Below, in pieces: positions 22,501 through 34,156 of a stretch of DNA of 64,000 bases. The position numbers and the translations under genes are program-made. The notes beneath the pieces are model-generated. The model was not told where the DNA came from. It did not search any database and saw only the letters and a list, made by a program, of their open reading frames with translations. The stretch is from Lichenostomus cassidix (taxonomy: Eukaryota > Chordata > Aves > Passeriformes > Meliphagidae). Each line of letters starts with the position of its first letter. Positions within the stretch are counted from its first letter, which is position 1. The stretch spans positions 27,369,944 to 27,433,943 of the forward strand of contig CM039188.1 of assembly GCA_008360975.2 (NCBI GenBank). The letters are read 5' to 3'.

Positions 22501-25500
22501 GACAAGGGACCCCAGAGGTTTACAGGGAGTGCTCCAGTTGGGCTTCCTGCCAGCTCCATCGTAACCCCCAATGACAGAAATATGTTCTGGTAGAGGAGAT
22601 GGGGATGTGGCTGGAAGTGTGCACACCATCTTTGCAATGCACGCTACCTTTGTTGTTATGTAGACTTCTTGCTTAGTTAGGTCAGGTTGGATTGTTCATT
22701 TTATTCTTCTTTGTACCAAACTGTCATATGTCTTCACTTCTCCAACAAAGGCATGTTTTGGAGCCCTTGTTTGGTTTTGTGGAAGTGTTTGTAGAGAAAC
22801 ATCCCGGTGGGAGTGGAAGGAAGCTGTGCCATTGTGCCACTTAAGGTTTGACCTTATTACCACATAGACAGCTGCTGGTTAGGTCCTTGTGGTATTGAAA
22901 ATAGGTTGATGTTTTGGATGATTTTCCAGGGAGATAATGCTGGATGATTGTAGGACTGCCTGCAAAGGTCCCTTCGGCAGTAGCACAGCAGGGACCTGCC
23001 AGGGTTCAAATTGCTTTGGACAGAAATTGCAAGAGGCAGCCAAGGATGGCTGCTGGGGACACATTAGTGACACCATCCTCAAGCCAGTATTTCCTGAGCC
23101 TTGTCTGGAGTGGCTTGGCCTGAGTTGGCAGAGTGCTAATTTTGGGAGTGGTTTCTGGCTTTTTAGGATTGAGAGGTTTTTTGAGTTGTGGGGTTTGTTT
23201 TTTTCCCTTTTCATTTTACTTCCTGTTTTCATTTTTTGGAGTTGTTGGTTTTTTTTTTACTTTTAGTCATTATAACAAACTCTTACACTGCCTCTTCAAG
23301 TGATATAATTAAATTGCAAGAACCGGAGTCCTAATTACCCTCTCCCATGTGAGAGTTGAGGAGCTCATCTTCAGAGAGAGGCTGTTGGCTGAGATTCAAA
23401 AGAGACAAATCTCAGAGCAGGCTGCATCTGTGTTGATATTTACTCTTATTAAGAATAATGGTCATTACCAAGTGATATCAGAGCAGGTTGCTCTTTGCAG
23501 GTTATTTTTGTCTGTTAGTGAAGGCAGAAGGAAAAGCAGAACGGGTCCATCTCTGCCATTTTTTAAAGTCTCCTTTTCTGCTTTTTCCAAAGAATTGTTA
23601 GTATAACATCTGAGCTGGTGGGTCTGGCATGTGCAAAAATCTGCACTGATGCATGAAAAAATTACTGATACATATTTAGACATTTCCTATTCTTGGAATT
23701 TGCTCCTTTTCTATCCCGTGCATCAGTGCAAATAGCTTGCATAAACAGGCTTAACTCTCAATGCAGTGGTGCAGACAATCTGCCCACTAAATGGTAGGAG
23801 ACATACTGGAGCAAACTGCTGCTTTCTTTCCTGTGATAATAGCTGTGTATTCAGGCAGCTGTGTGAATTTCTGCAAATGGAGAAATCCTGAAAGCAGGGC
23901 AGACTTAGATCCAATGAAATAGCTATTCTTATCTTTCTTTTTTTTTAATAGAAACTCATGCAAACAGAAAATGAATTGCTAGGAGTTGAAGTGGTAGGAC
24001 TCGCTAGCTGCTTACTCACAGGTATAGCTTAGTAATAATGCTTTCCAGCTTTTTTTCCACAATAAACCTTGCAGAACGTTAGTATCCATTCAGATTGGTA
24101 AATGACACATAAGGGAAAATTACACTTTCTTCCCCACATGGTTAGAAGTTGCACCAAATAGAAGCAGAAGAGGCAACAGAATTCTCTTGATACCCATTTT
24201 AGTCCTCTGCTGATGCCAGAACAATTGTCTGCATATCTTGGGGTTTCACAGACCCTGTTGCTTGAGGTAGGTTTCAGCATTACACTTGTTCACATCAACT
24301 GTCTGACATTTGTCTTGGCAAAGCTGAGATAGCCACAGATACATATACACACTGGAAACATTTGAGAGTGTCTAGAAGAGCATTTACAAATGTTAACAGT
24401 GGTGCAGGCTGACTGTGGTTAACTGCCTGGCACTCACCTGCAGCAGGGCCACAAGAACTTCTGTGCCTCTGACTCATCTGGGGTAAAACAACAGGGTAAT
24501 CTGAAATTAGTGTCTTCTCCAGAGATTCCCTGACTTTCAAGTAATTTAGGTTTAGCCCGTGGGACTGCTGGAGAACTGCAGGTGAGATAAATCAGGATGT
24601 TTCTGACCCCTGGGTTTGATGATGCTGCAGTCTTTTGGTATGAACTCCATGTGGCAAACATGGTCTGTTGACATAACTCCAAATCTGGGGCATTTGTTCT
24701 GTAATCTGATTTTGTTACAAGGAGACATGTTCACATCATTCAGTTCTTAAGCTCAGATCTTCAGCCTCCTGGAGAAGCAAAGACAGTGTTTGTTGGTTAC
24801 AGTGATCTGAAAATGCAAAACTGACATGAATTCAGTAAGACTCTTCAGATAAACATGCTTCTGTGAAATGGAGATTACAAGTGCTCCTTCCTGGTGTGGT
24901 AGTTGTGTGCTTTGTTAGTTCCTTAAAATACTCATTTCCATCTTTAGCATAATACTCTGATTTTGCTGCATGTGTCCATGGCACATCCCTCCTCATTTCC
25001 ATCTACCATAATCATTTGAGGAGTTTCCACTAAGGTGCACTCTCACCTGCAGCTCACTGTGAACTTGGTGTTTGTTCTTCACGTTTGTAGAAAGGCAGCT
25101 GGAGAACATCGGGAGAATTAGCACCAGTGCTGGCAGCAGCACATAATTTGGTGGGGCTCTTGCAAGCCTTGCATCTTGTTGTCTCTAATCAGTTTAAACT
25201 TGATGGGTTTTCAGTGTTTTCATTTTCTAAATTGATTTATCTGCGTAAAAGGTACAAGTTGTCCTCTGCTGGGAACAAGTTTCCAAGCTGTTTAATCTTG
25301 CTGTTTGTCAATGCAGAGAACAGCCCTGTCAATGTGAATCATCTTCTTTTCTGTTTTGCTCATCTCCCCAGATCTTCGACCAACTTCTTATTCATATCAG
25401 CTCGAACTGTCCTTATGGCTTCAGTCCTACACTGTTTATGACAGCAGTTAGTCTGTGAAGACCCTTTACCTGCCCACCAAAACAAATGTCTTTGCAGTTC

Positions 25501-26252
25501 TCTCCCATGACCCTTCTCTCTTCTTCAAGTCAGCCTAATTTGGTGCTGGAAGTGATTCAGTCTTGTTCAGTTTGAAGACCACTTCCAGCAGGTCTGTTTG
25601 TTGATACCTCTCTCCTCCTTCAGGAGTTGTTTTTGCCTCTACTTGCTAGTTGTGGCTCCAGGACACATCTTTCATACCTAGAATGAATGGGGTTGCTGGC
25701 CTTGGGGCTCCAGGATTTCAGTTAGTTTTTGTTTTCTGCAGGACCTTTTTAAGGTTAAGTACTTGTGATTTGGGCTTGGCCATACGATGAACATGGGAGT
25801 TTTTGGCTTTTTATTATCTTCTGCCAAACGTAAAAGCTGATCTGCTCTTTCCCTTTGACTCTAGTCACCAACTGTGCTCTTTGACCACCACCCTAACAGT
25901 AGCATGGCCTTACTGAAAACTTGAATTTTTAAATTTTATGTTTATCCCATGGACAGAAAATCTGCTGAGGTCCTTGAACATGCCGGAATGAGCTGCTTCT
26001 CTACTGGTTAGGACTTTGCTTTGGGATTTAAATTTAACACAGTTCACTGTGTCCTGACCAAGCAAACAGAGAAATTAAATTGACTAATGGAGCTTTACAC
26101 AATGCTTGTCCCACAGACTTAGCTAAACAGCTTCCAAATTACTGTTAGTTGGAATTAATTGCTGATGAGGAAGAACAGCAATGAGTTCTCAGAACTGAAT
26201 GCATTTGATTGTCTTTTTTGGTAACCTTTCTTCCAATATGTGTTTTTTGCAG
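13508..26252 (+). other. PDIA5: PDIA5 intron 3 (12745 bp)
   Basis: Phase 2 intron, the second longest in the window. It is unremarkable AT-rich sequence. A MIR3-like fragment is possible at 16590-16745. I saw no exon-like block with family similarity, no RNA gene and no intact transposon. The longer open frames (15200-15700 and 15421-15774 on +; 22879-23232 on -) overlap antisense or out-of-frame partners and contain no known motif. Confidence 0.88.
16590..16745 (+). repeat. Possible MIR/MIR3 SINE fragment
   Basis: TCCTGGCTCTGCTAAAGAGT, then a GTTACTTTGTGCAGTTAC stretch, a TCTGTTTTCC block and finally TTTGTAAAGAGTTTGGAG appear in the same order as the MIR3 body and tail. Each block is diverged; the order is the main support. 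Confidence 0.5.
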
Positions 26253-26336
26253 TGATACTGAAAGCCGAAAATTATGCAAGAAGATGAAGGTAGATCCTAA
26301 TTCAAAGGAGAAGGGAGTGGATTTACTCCATTATAA
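26253..26336 (+). CDS. PDIA5: PDIA5 exon 4: non-catalytic domain
   Basis: Completes G72 and encodes residues 73-99 plus two bases of K100. DTESRKLCKKMKVD at 73-86 follows the human sequence closely. C80 equals human C94, the disulfide partner of C71 with eight residues between. The PNSKEKGVDLL stretch at 87-97 is the least conserved part of the domain. The acceptor is TGTTTTTTGCAG and the donor AA/GTGAGT. The exon is 84 bp. Confidence 0.95.
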
Positions 26337-27107
26337 GTGAGTGCTGGGCTGGGATTTGAAGTTCATAATTGTTGATGCCCCCATTAAGACTGTTCATTCT
26401 CCTTTCACAGCCCCACGCTGCTGCAGCATTAAGATGACTTATTTTTTATCCTTTGAAAGATGAAATTAATTACTGTTTCTTCAGTTTGCAAGTGTGTTTT
26501 GTGATAGAACTTAAATTAAATTTATTCTGCTGTTGCATAGAGAACACTAAAAGCACAAGCAGGGCCAGGGAGAGATGTCCAATGGACTAAAACTGCCCAG
26601 TGCACAGGGCTGATGGCTGAGATTTGAGCTTTCTTGCTTTCTGTCACTTGCTGTCACCTGCTGGCATATGCCTTGGACAAGTTGCTTCACTTCTCTGTGC
26701 TTTTCTGACTTGAGATAGTCCTTCATAATGTGAGTGGAGAAAGACAAGTGTTGTTACACAGCAAGAGATTTTTCATCCTGAAAATAATAGGAGTGGGAGT
26801 ACTGTTAGGTACACCAAGCAGCTGCATCTCCATCTCCAAAACTCATGCCTTAGTAAATATTCTTGTTAAAGTGTCAGGGAGGAAATTGTTTACTAGGAAA
26901 CTGTTTTCTTTATGCTGGTTTGCACCCTCCCTTTTTCCTTCCTCTTATTTCCCACCCCTCCAAATTACTGTATTGTAAATGCTACTTAGTTCTGTGGCTT
27001 CAGCAGGATAATGTTATTCTGGTTAGTGAGAAGTCAGGAAGAGCAGCTGTATGAATTCCAGTAATGTTACTGTAAGTTAACACTGTTCCCCACTCCTTGT
27101 TTAACAG
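26337..27107 (+). other. PDIA5: PDIA5 intron 4 (771 bp)
   Basis: Phase 2 intron with donor GTGAGT and acceptor CCTTGTTTAACAG. A MIR fragment fills 26600-26740. Nothing else stands out. Confidence 0.93.
26600..26740 (+). repeat. MIR SINE fragment
   Basis: CCTTGGACAAGTTGCTTCAC followed at once by TTCTCTGTGC matches the conserved MIR core, where CCTTGGGCAAGTCACTT is followed by AACCTCTCTGTGCC. Upstream, CACTTGCTGTCACCTGCTGG fits the CCACTTACTAGCTGTGTGACC region. Downstream, a CCTTCATAATGTGAG segment fits the CTCATCTGTAAAATGGGG region. The matches are collinear. This is an ancient amniote SINE and not active. Confidence 0.75.
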
Positions 27108-27153
27108 GGACGGTGCATTTCATACTACATATAACAGAGCGGCCACATTGAAG
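27108..27153 (+). CDS. PDIA5: PDIA5 exon 5: short exon of the non-catalytic domain
   Basis: Only 46 bp. It completes K100 and encodes DGAFHTTYNRAATLK (101-115), which matches the human segment from DGAFHTEYNRA onward. It ends in phase 0 at AAG/GTAAAT. Skipping this exon would remove 46 bases and shift the frame, so inclusion is needed for function. The acceptor is TTGTTTAACAG. Confidence 0.95.
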
Positions 27154-28984
27154 GTAAATTTAAATATTCCATTATTATTCTTTTGGTTTTTCTAGATATG
27201 GGTGAGACATTTGTGGATTAAAAACTGGTGTTGGTATTTTTTCATGCTGGAGGCATGAAAGGGAGGGATTAATCTTCATAAACAGCTGTCAGAATGGCCT
27301 AAAGGTTTTTGTGTGCATACATGTCTGTCAACCATAGATCTGGGAAAATAGTTTATTGCTTAAAAGATTGACCCCATGTTGAACTGGAAGGTAAACTGCA
27401 AGTTAACTTGCACACTGGTAACAAAAAAGAATTTTCTTGTTTTGATGACAAGGTGCTCTTTGTGGTAGTATGACTAAAAGTATTAGCTGATAACTGCATT
27501 TTGATAAGGAGTTCTCTGAGGTTCTTAGATTGTGTGTTTATAAACTTTAAAGAGAGCTGAGTGGCCTTATCTTTTATCAGATTGTGGAACCACAGCTCCT
27601 ATGAAAGTGCTCTGAGTGCATCAGGTATAAAATGACCTTTCTTCTTGACATAAAGCAACAGAAGGCAGCATTCTGTGGGCAAGGGAAGAGAAGGCATGAT
27701 ACATGATACAAATGTGCAGCTCCAGATGATTGTGGAAATGGTGAACTAAAAGCACAATGAGCATGCCAAAAGTGTGCAGCTTTCCTTTGCAAAGTCCTGG
27801 TGAAACACTGGGAGTATCCTGTTATGAGGAGCCCTGCAATGATTTGGCTTCCAAAAATCACTTCTGATGGCCAGTTCCTGTTTCTCTTCCTCCACCAGCA
27901 AACCTGGGTTCTGCACAGTCATTGGTCTTTTGAAGGCTTGATGACATCACACCAAGTTGACATAAATCCATGTGCTTCCTCTTTCTGTCTCATTCAGGGA
28001 ATCACCCTGGGGTGGAGGAAAGCCTGTGTGAGATGCTGTGTGAACCTTAGTCTGCCTGAGTGGCTGTTCCTAAGTGCACTTGCTCTGGACCTTGCTGTTA
28101 CAGCCAGAGTTGGAGAGTATCTGATGGGGGACTGTCTTGGAAGTGTGCCCTGACTTGAATTCATTCAGTCTTCACTGGAGGCTGTCCTGCAGGATTTGTC
28201 TGAGATGGGGAGAGTAGAACCATGTATCTTTCCATCTCCTGCAGTAGATATCTTGCCTGGCATTAGGAGGGGCAATGTTAAATACCCAGCCCAGTCAGCA
28301 ACTGCCTAAGCCTGCTTCTGTACTTACTGGTGATTATTTTTTTCTTTCTTGCTTGGTGATGGGTTAAGGGAGACTTGCTAGTTGCCTAAATTTGGGTGAT
28401 TTGAGCAATGCATGATGTGTCTCTCCTGCCCTTCATAAAGTGCTGCAACCAGGAATTAGTGCTGTGACTCTTCCTTACAGATCAGATCAAGTGGAAAGCA
28501 CCCGCAGTGCTCCAGGGAGCATTGGGCTGAGAGGCAATCATTGCGCAACAGGAACCAGATCGTTCATTCCTTCAGTTGCTGTTTTGTGATGAGCATTTCA
28601 CCCTTCCCTTTTGCCCTGCCTGCTGGGGAGAAGAAAGCAAGCATCCCCTTGACAGGGATGTGGGATTCCATTGGGGATGGAAGAGGGATTTTGAAGGTCC
28701 CTCACTCTAAGGGCTGGAGTCTTTCTCAGTTTAACTGCCCCTGTGAAACTGTCCACTAATGGTTTACAGGTTGGGCAGTGGATCAGAGCTGGGCAGTGGT
28801 CAGATAATTCAGCTGAGTGTTTGCTTGTTCTACTACTCACAGCTGCCTGGATATTTTCTGTATTTTCCCCTCCATTCCACTTCTCCTTGTTTTCTTCTGT
28901 TGAGCCAGTGACCTTTGTTTCTTTCAGCAGTGTTTGCCAGGAGTCTCCCAGTACATACAAACAGAGAGCAGCAGAGCAACACAA

Positions 28985-29115
28985 TTACATAGGGTATCAT
29001 ACTCATTTTATGGACAGGTGGACACACTGAAGAACAGGGAGATTAAAGGATTTGTTTCACATCATTCAGCAAACTTGTGGCAATAAAACTTGGATCTTCT
29101 TTCTGGGCATCCAGT
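28985..29115 (-). repeat. MIR SINE fragment, reversed
   Basis: ATCATACTCATTTTATGGAC, then AACAGGGAGATTAAAGGATT, then CACATCATTCAGCAAACTTG and AACTTGGATCTTC follow, in order, the reversed MIR blocks: ATTATCCCCATTTTACAG, GAGGTTAAGTGACTTG, GGTCACACAGCTAG and the GGATTCGAAC region. The collinearity makes this a good call despite divergence. Confidence 0.72.
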
Positions 29116-30160
29116 AGACATATTAATATATGTGTGACATTTTGGAGGATGATGGACACAGCTCTGAAGAACTGTAAAAGGATTCTTCTGAAGTAATCAG
29201 CAATTTCATAGATGTGGCTGATCCAGCTGATAGTGTACTTGGGTTTTTAGAAAAGCTTTTCATTTCTTAAAGTAACTAAATCCTTATGTAATTAGCAGAG
29301 ATGCCCTTGTGGTTTCACTGTTAGAAAAATGAGGAATAAAGGATAGCTCAGTGTTCACAGTGGGGGGAAGTTACTTGGCAGTCAGAACCTCCTGCTGCGG
29401 AGACCTGTTTCAAGATCTGAGCTGTTTGGGGTATCTAGGAAAGGGGGATGGAATGCAAGAGAACAAAATTCAGTGATGCAAAATTATTAGTAATAGTTTA
29501 AAAAGATATTTTCAATTATTTGCAGAAGGGCTTAGGTTCTCACAATACTAAAAAGGACAGCTGGAGGAGATTCCAATAGATATTTCTGTAACTGTGAGTA
29601 GCTTTAAAAAGGGAGTTATTACTTCTTTTTTTTTCTCCAAATTTGAGGGCAAACAGTGGCATTTTGGGATGGCTATTTTGAAACAAATAACTGCAATGTT
29701 AAAAAAAATCTTGGAACTCATAGCTACATATTGTGAATGCCAAGAATTTAGGAGTCTTAAAAACAGTATTAGATAGTCATAAGAGGTAGATCCATTGATA
29801 GTTAGAAAGCACAGAGGTCCGTATACAACAGCTGGTGCAGTCGGTAAACTTAATTTCTTTTTGCCAGAAATTGAGAGCATGTGCCAGTGTATGCTGTATG
29901 AGAACTATAAATACTGGTCTATCTTCTCCCCAGGTATCTGTAGTCACCTGCTGTTGAAGACCTAAGCTTACATCAGCCTTTGATTTTACCTGGAAAGTCA
30001 GTTTGTATGTTGCTTTAGCCACATGATGTCTAGTTCTCAATAGAGCCACAATGCCAGTGTCCAGGCTGTGTTTATTACATGGTGAAGCCTTTTCTGGAGT
30101 ATGAAGTACAGGGAGAATTTTACCCTTCTTCTAAAATGGAGAAAACTCACTGAACTACAG

Positions 30161-30229
30161 ATCTTCTCAGTACTAGCAAAGGGAATAGACAAACCCAATA
30201 AATTGGTCCTGCTCTAAACCCTGAATCCT
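30161..30229 (+). repeat. Copy A of a diverged duplicated segment
   Basis: Ends with a 33-base block (30197-30229) that matches 31377-31409 at 28 of 33 positions without a gap. The leading 17 bases (ATCTTCTCAGTACTAGC) match 14 of 17 at 31333-31349. The spacer between them differs in length. It could be an old local duplication or two copies of a dispersed repeat I do not recognise. Confidence 0.55.
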
Positions 30230-31332
30230 TTTCAAGTTGGCTGTTATAAGGAGTGTATGTGTGAAATGGAGGCAGGTCTTGTTACTAGCATCCTTACTGC
30301 ATGATATTTCAAAGCAGTGAAAAGTACAGGGATGTGTTTCTGTATATTTTTTTTCAGGTTAAAACGTAGGTCCATGATCACCAGCTCTTCTGTTGAAACT
30401 TGCTTGTTTTTAGCAGCATGTGCTGGATGAAGCATCTCCTGCATTCTGCTGAACCTAGGTTTAAGGTTCAAAGCTGGCACAGCTGGTTACAGCCCATCGT
30501 GGCTCTGTCCATGCTGTGGGGTCAAAACAGCTCCTGACCATACCTCAGCAGGACTGGAGCTTAGCTGGTTCTACAACACCAGGGTTGCTGTGCCCTGGAC
30601 CTTGCTGTGGCCTCTAACACAGCAGCCTGAGAGCCACTGTTTTTCTGTGATTAGAGGGTGCTGTGGTTTGCTTGGGTGTTGTTCTTCCCTGTTTTAAAGT
30701 AAGAGAGGAAGTTCTCTTCGCTGCATGAAGAATTGAGGGCAAGGCAACACACTGCCTGCTCCTGCCAGAAGACATTACACATCTAATTTTTTTCTGTCTT
30801 GGCTAAGAGGGAGAGGCTGGATGAATTAAATCTCTTTAATCCCCCATCCTCTAACCACATCTATTTCTACATGACTGAATTTGGCATGCAGGAATTCTTG
30901 AAACTGGCAGAGTCAATTACACTCATTAGCCGTTTAAAACGTTGACCCCTCTCTTCTCCTCTCCCGTGTATAGTTGAGGTGTGTGCATGCTGAGGGTGAG
31001 CAGAACTTGATGCAGCTATCCTAAAGGTAGAATATCTCTGCTGTTTTGTCCTTGTGTGTCCTTTCCCCATGTATTATTAGTCGTCTTAGGATGTCATTTG
31101 GGGTGTTAATGCCTCTGAGTCTCGAGCTTTTTACACTGTTATTCCATTGTAAATTACTTGATTTTATATTTTTTTCTCCTAGCTACCTCCTTTCCCTGAT
31201 AATGCCACTGTAAAACAAATTTCTTCTGGAAGTGTTTGTCGTCTTCAGCCGTTAGGTCCATCTTACTGTGTACATTAAGTGTTTTGGTTGCTGTCTGGTG
31301 ACTGATACATGCTGCCTCTTGTGATAAGACAA

Positions 31333-31409
31333 ATCTTTTCAATATTAGCTGTGCAAGCAGACAGAAACATAAATGCAATAAATGGATCCTGCTGTAAGCT
31401 CTGAATCCT
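31333..31409 (+). repeat. Copy B of a diverged duplicated segment
   Basis: Same orientation as copy A. It begins ATCTTTTCAATATTAGC and ends in CTGAATCCT, with a spacer about 8 bases longer than in copy A. Both copies are in intron 5. Confidence 0.55.
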
Positions 31410-32740
31410 CCCGAGCCTTGCAATACCTACTGAGAGGAAGGAAAATGAGCTAAACTCCCCTTTCTGTTGATAAGCTGTTGGGATGTTGTACCATGACAGC
31501 CCCACCAAAGTCAGAGGGGCAACAAAAGTGTCTCTGAGACTGTTCCAGCAGTGGAACTTGTCACCAGGTGTGCTGCCAACCTGCTCCTGAGAAAGTGGAG
31601 CTTCTAGATAGAGAATCCTGTTGTGTGTTAGTATAGCTCACTTAGTGCTATGGCAGCTTCATCCACTCACTCTCACGCTGAAGGAAGCTCCTCAGGGACC
31701 TCACTGTGTTATTGATGTGGCGGAAATTCCGTGTGGGAATGGACACACACATACAATCAATGCCACAGAGAAAGAAGTGGGGTCATTCTGAGTGGTGAAT
31801 GAACATGGAATACCAGGCACTATGTTTCCTAGAGCACAGACATCTGAGGATAAAAGTGAACAAGCCTGTGTTACTATGTACAGCTGGAAATGGGGAGTAG
31901 TGTTACTGCCAGAATCCATGGAGGGTATCTGATTGATTTAGGAGGCCTGGAGTTTTCTTTAGGCCCAGGCTGAAATCCGTGCTATCAGAATATATTTCCT
32001 TATGGTAAAGAGAGTGTATCTGTGGTCTGCTGAAAGGGATTTTTGGTTGCATGTCAGTCAGGTAATGCAGTTACAAAATATGTGTGCACATGTACTCCAC
32101 TTGTTGAATGTGGAAGCTGCAGAATTGTAGGGTTTTGTATTTCCCACTTCTCCTGTCACATTTGCTTCTTATTCTCATACTTGAAACTGCATTCAATGGA
32201 TTTTCTAGGTAGGTGAGTCACACAGGGAGCTATTGGTGGATTACTCTTCCTTTGACCAAATGAGCAATTTGATCTGTAAGTATGTTCATTTGCTTTTGCT
32301 CACAGCAACTATCAGTGTGCCCTCCAGCTAGTCCTGTTACTCAGATACAGTGAAGGGCATGGGAGTCTGACAGCTACATAAAGAGAAGTCTTTCCTGCCA
32401 GCCCTTCACTGTGGAAGGTCTAGTACCATGAAAGAGCTCTCTGAAGGATCCTTGAAGCTATTCTCTGTGTGCTGGTCAATTTCCACTGTTTTCTCCAGTT
32501 TTGTAGCAGGAGTGGGAACTGATAAGTTGGAATACCAGTTATGATGTATGTACACACCCACATATCACTTGGTTCTGCAACAGGAGATTTGTGCTAATCT
32601 GCATTAGAGCAGATGAATATGAGCAGAAAAGCAAAGGCACTAATTGGATAGGGTTTGCGTCACAGCATGGATTTGAGATTGGATGGCTCATGATTTCCAT
32701 TTGTGTTCCTTTAAAAGCTTTTTTTCCCTGTTTATTACAG

Positions 32741-32833
32741 TCTATGGTGGCCTTCCTCAAGGATCCAGAAGGTGCTCCACTGTGGGAGGAAGATCCTGAA
32801 GCCAAAGATATTGTGCATGTGGACAGTGAAAAG
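32741..32833 (+). CDS. PDIA5: PDIA5 exon 6: end of non-catalytic domain, start of first thioredoxin domain
   Basis: Residues 116-146, 31 whole codons (phase 0 at both ends). SMVAFLKDPEGAPLWEEDPE at 116-135 and AKDIVHVDSEK at 136-146 closely follow human PDIA5. The LWEEDP segment links the non-catalytic domain to the first catalytic domain. The exon could in principle be skipped without a frameshift. The acceptor is CTGTTTATTACAG and the donor AAG/GTACGT. Confidence 0.96.
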
Positions 32834-34095
32834 GTACGTTAGCTGGATAGATGTTCTGTTGTTTTATAAATAAATGGGATGAAGGGAGTGCGGTGTATTT
32901 GTATTACCTCTTAGTGAAACTTCCAAAACTCCTTGTTTCTTTGGAAGGGAAGTTTAAAGCACCAAACCTGTTTGAAGTGATTTGGCAAAGTTTGTGGGTT
33001 GTGATAACTGTAAAGTCCTCTGCTTCCAACTCTCCTCTGCCCTGCATGTGGTGGTGACCTCAGTCTGCTAGCTCCACAGCAAGTGTCAGAGCTTGTGGAA
33101 GGTGTGGGGACAGAGCCCTCTTTGTCTCTGGGAAGTGTAGCAGCTTCCAAGGTGCAGTCACTGAAAAATGCAAGCAGGAGGTAAAACACTGTTCTTAAAA
33201 CTGCAGGTTGTCGTTAAACCTTGGGTTCCCTCGTGTGCCTAAGGTCAGAAGTGTGGAGCTGGAAGAAACAGGATCCAGATCTGAACTTTGTACAGTGGCT
33301 GTCCTCTCAGTGTTAAGTGGGAAAGCAGCGAATACGATGAAACTACCTTAAAAAGCCAGTGCCACCACAGTTACCCATTATATTCTTTCTAATATAATCT
33401 GCTTGGTCTTTTATATTAGTTTTCTAGTCTATAGATTTTTAAACTTTAATTGATTGGACTCTAGCTGGTATTTTGTAAAGGGCTTTTTCAATTTTCTAGC
33501 TTTCATTTTTAATATTAGAAATGGTTATTTTGACATTCAGTTTTTGTAGGAAGATTAATTTTTAATGTTCACCCTCTGTACTCTATTACAAGGCTTCCAG
33601 GGGTTGCATTCAATTTGAAAACTTCATCTAGTTTTTATATCATGCTGGTATTGAAAAATCTTTTTCTCACAGCATCTCATAGGTTTAGCAAGGTTTCATA
33701 GTGTGAAAACTGAACTTGTTTTGTTATTATTGAGTCTGACTTTTTGAATTGCAATATGGATTTTGGATGTGTCAGCGGAGAAAGAGTTTCCAGTCAGAGA
33801 TTCTGCCTTAAGAATGAACTAAACCATGGAACTTCCACGTATTAATACTGAAGATACTGGTCTAGGATATTCAGCAGATATTTGAATGTATAACAAATTT
33901 TGTTATCTTCTTTCAAGTTAAAATTGAGCAAGGAAAAAAAATTTAGTCCTGTCTGTTTGGAAAGATGAGCCCTTTTCCTTCAGATAATAAGCCTGCATTT
34001 TATGAATACATACATCTTCTTTTAAGTTGTAGTACAAATAATAAGAGGTGTCATTGAGTATGTGTGTTTTTTATTTTCTTTGGTTCATTCTCTAG
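32834..34095 (+). other. PDIA5: PDIA5 intron 6 (1262 bp)
   Basis: Phase 0 intron with donor GTACGT and acceptor GGTTCATTCTCTAG. AT-rich with no recognisable repeat or gene. Confidence 0.92.
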
Positions 34096-34156
34096 GAATT
34101 GAGAAGGCTTCTGAAGAAGGAAGACAAGCCCCTTCTGATGATGTTCTATGCCCCAT
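34096..34156 (+). CDS. PDIA5: PDIA5 exon 7: first thioredoxin domain up to the active-site Trp
   Basis: Residues 147-166 plus the first base of W167. ELRRLLKKEDKPLLMMFYAP is the alpha-1/beta-strand region that leads into WCxxC. The exon stops after the T of the TGG codon at a strong CCAT/GTAAGT donor. Exon 11 stops at exactly the same place in the second thioredoxin domain. Confidence 0.96.

Larger units (their letters stand above)
27154..32740 (+). other. PDIA5: PDIA5 intron 5 (5587 bp)
   Basis: Phase 0 intron. It contains a reversed MIR fragment (28985-29115) and two similar segments about 1.2 kb apart (30161-30229 and 31333-31409). It ends with TGTTTATTACAG. No gene-like open frame. Confidence 0.9.
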
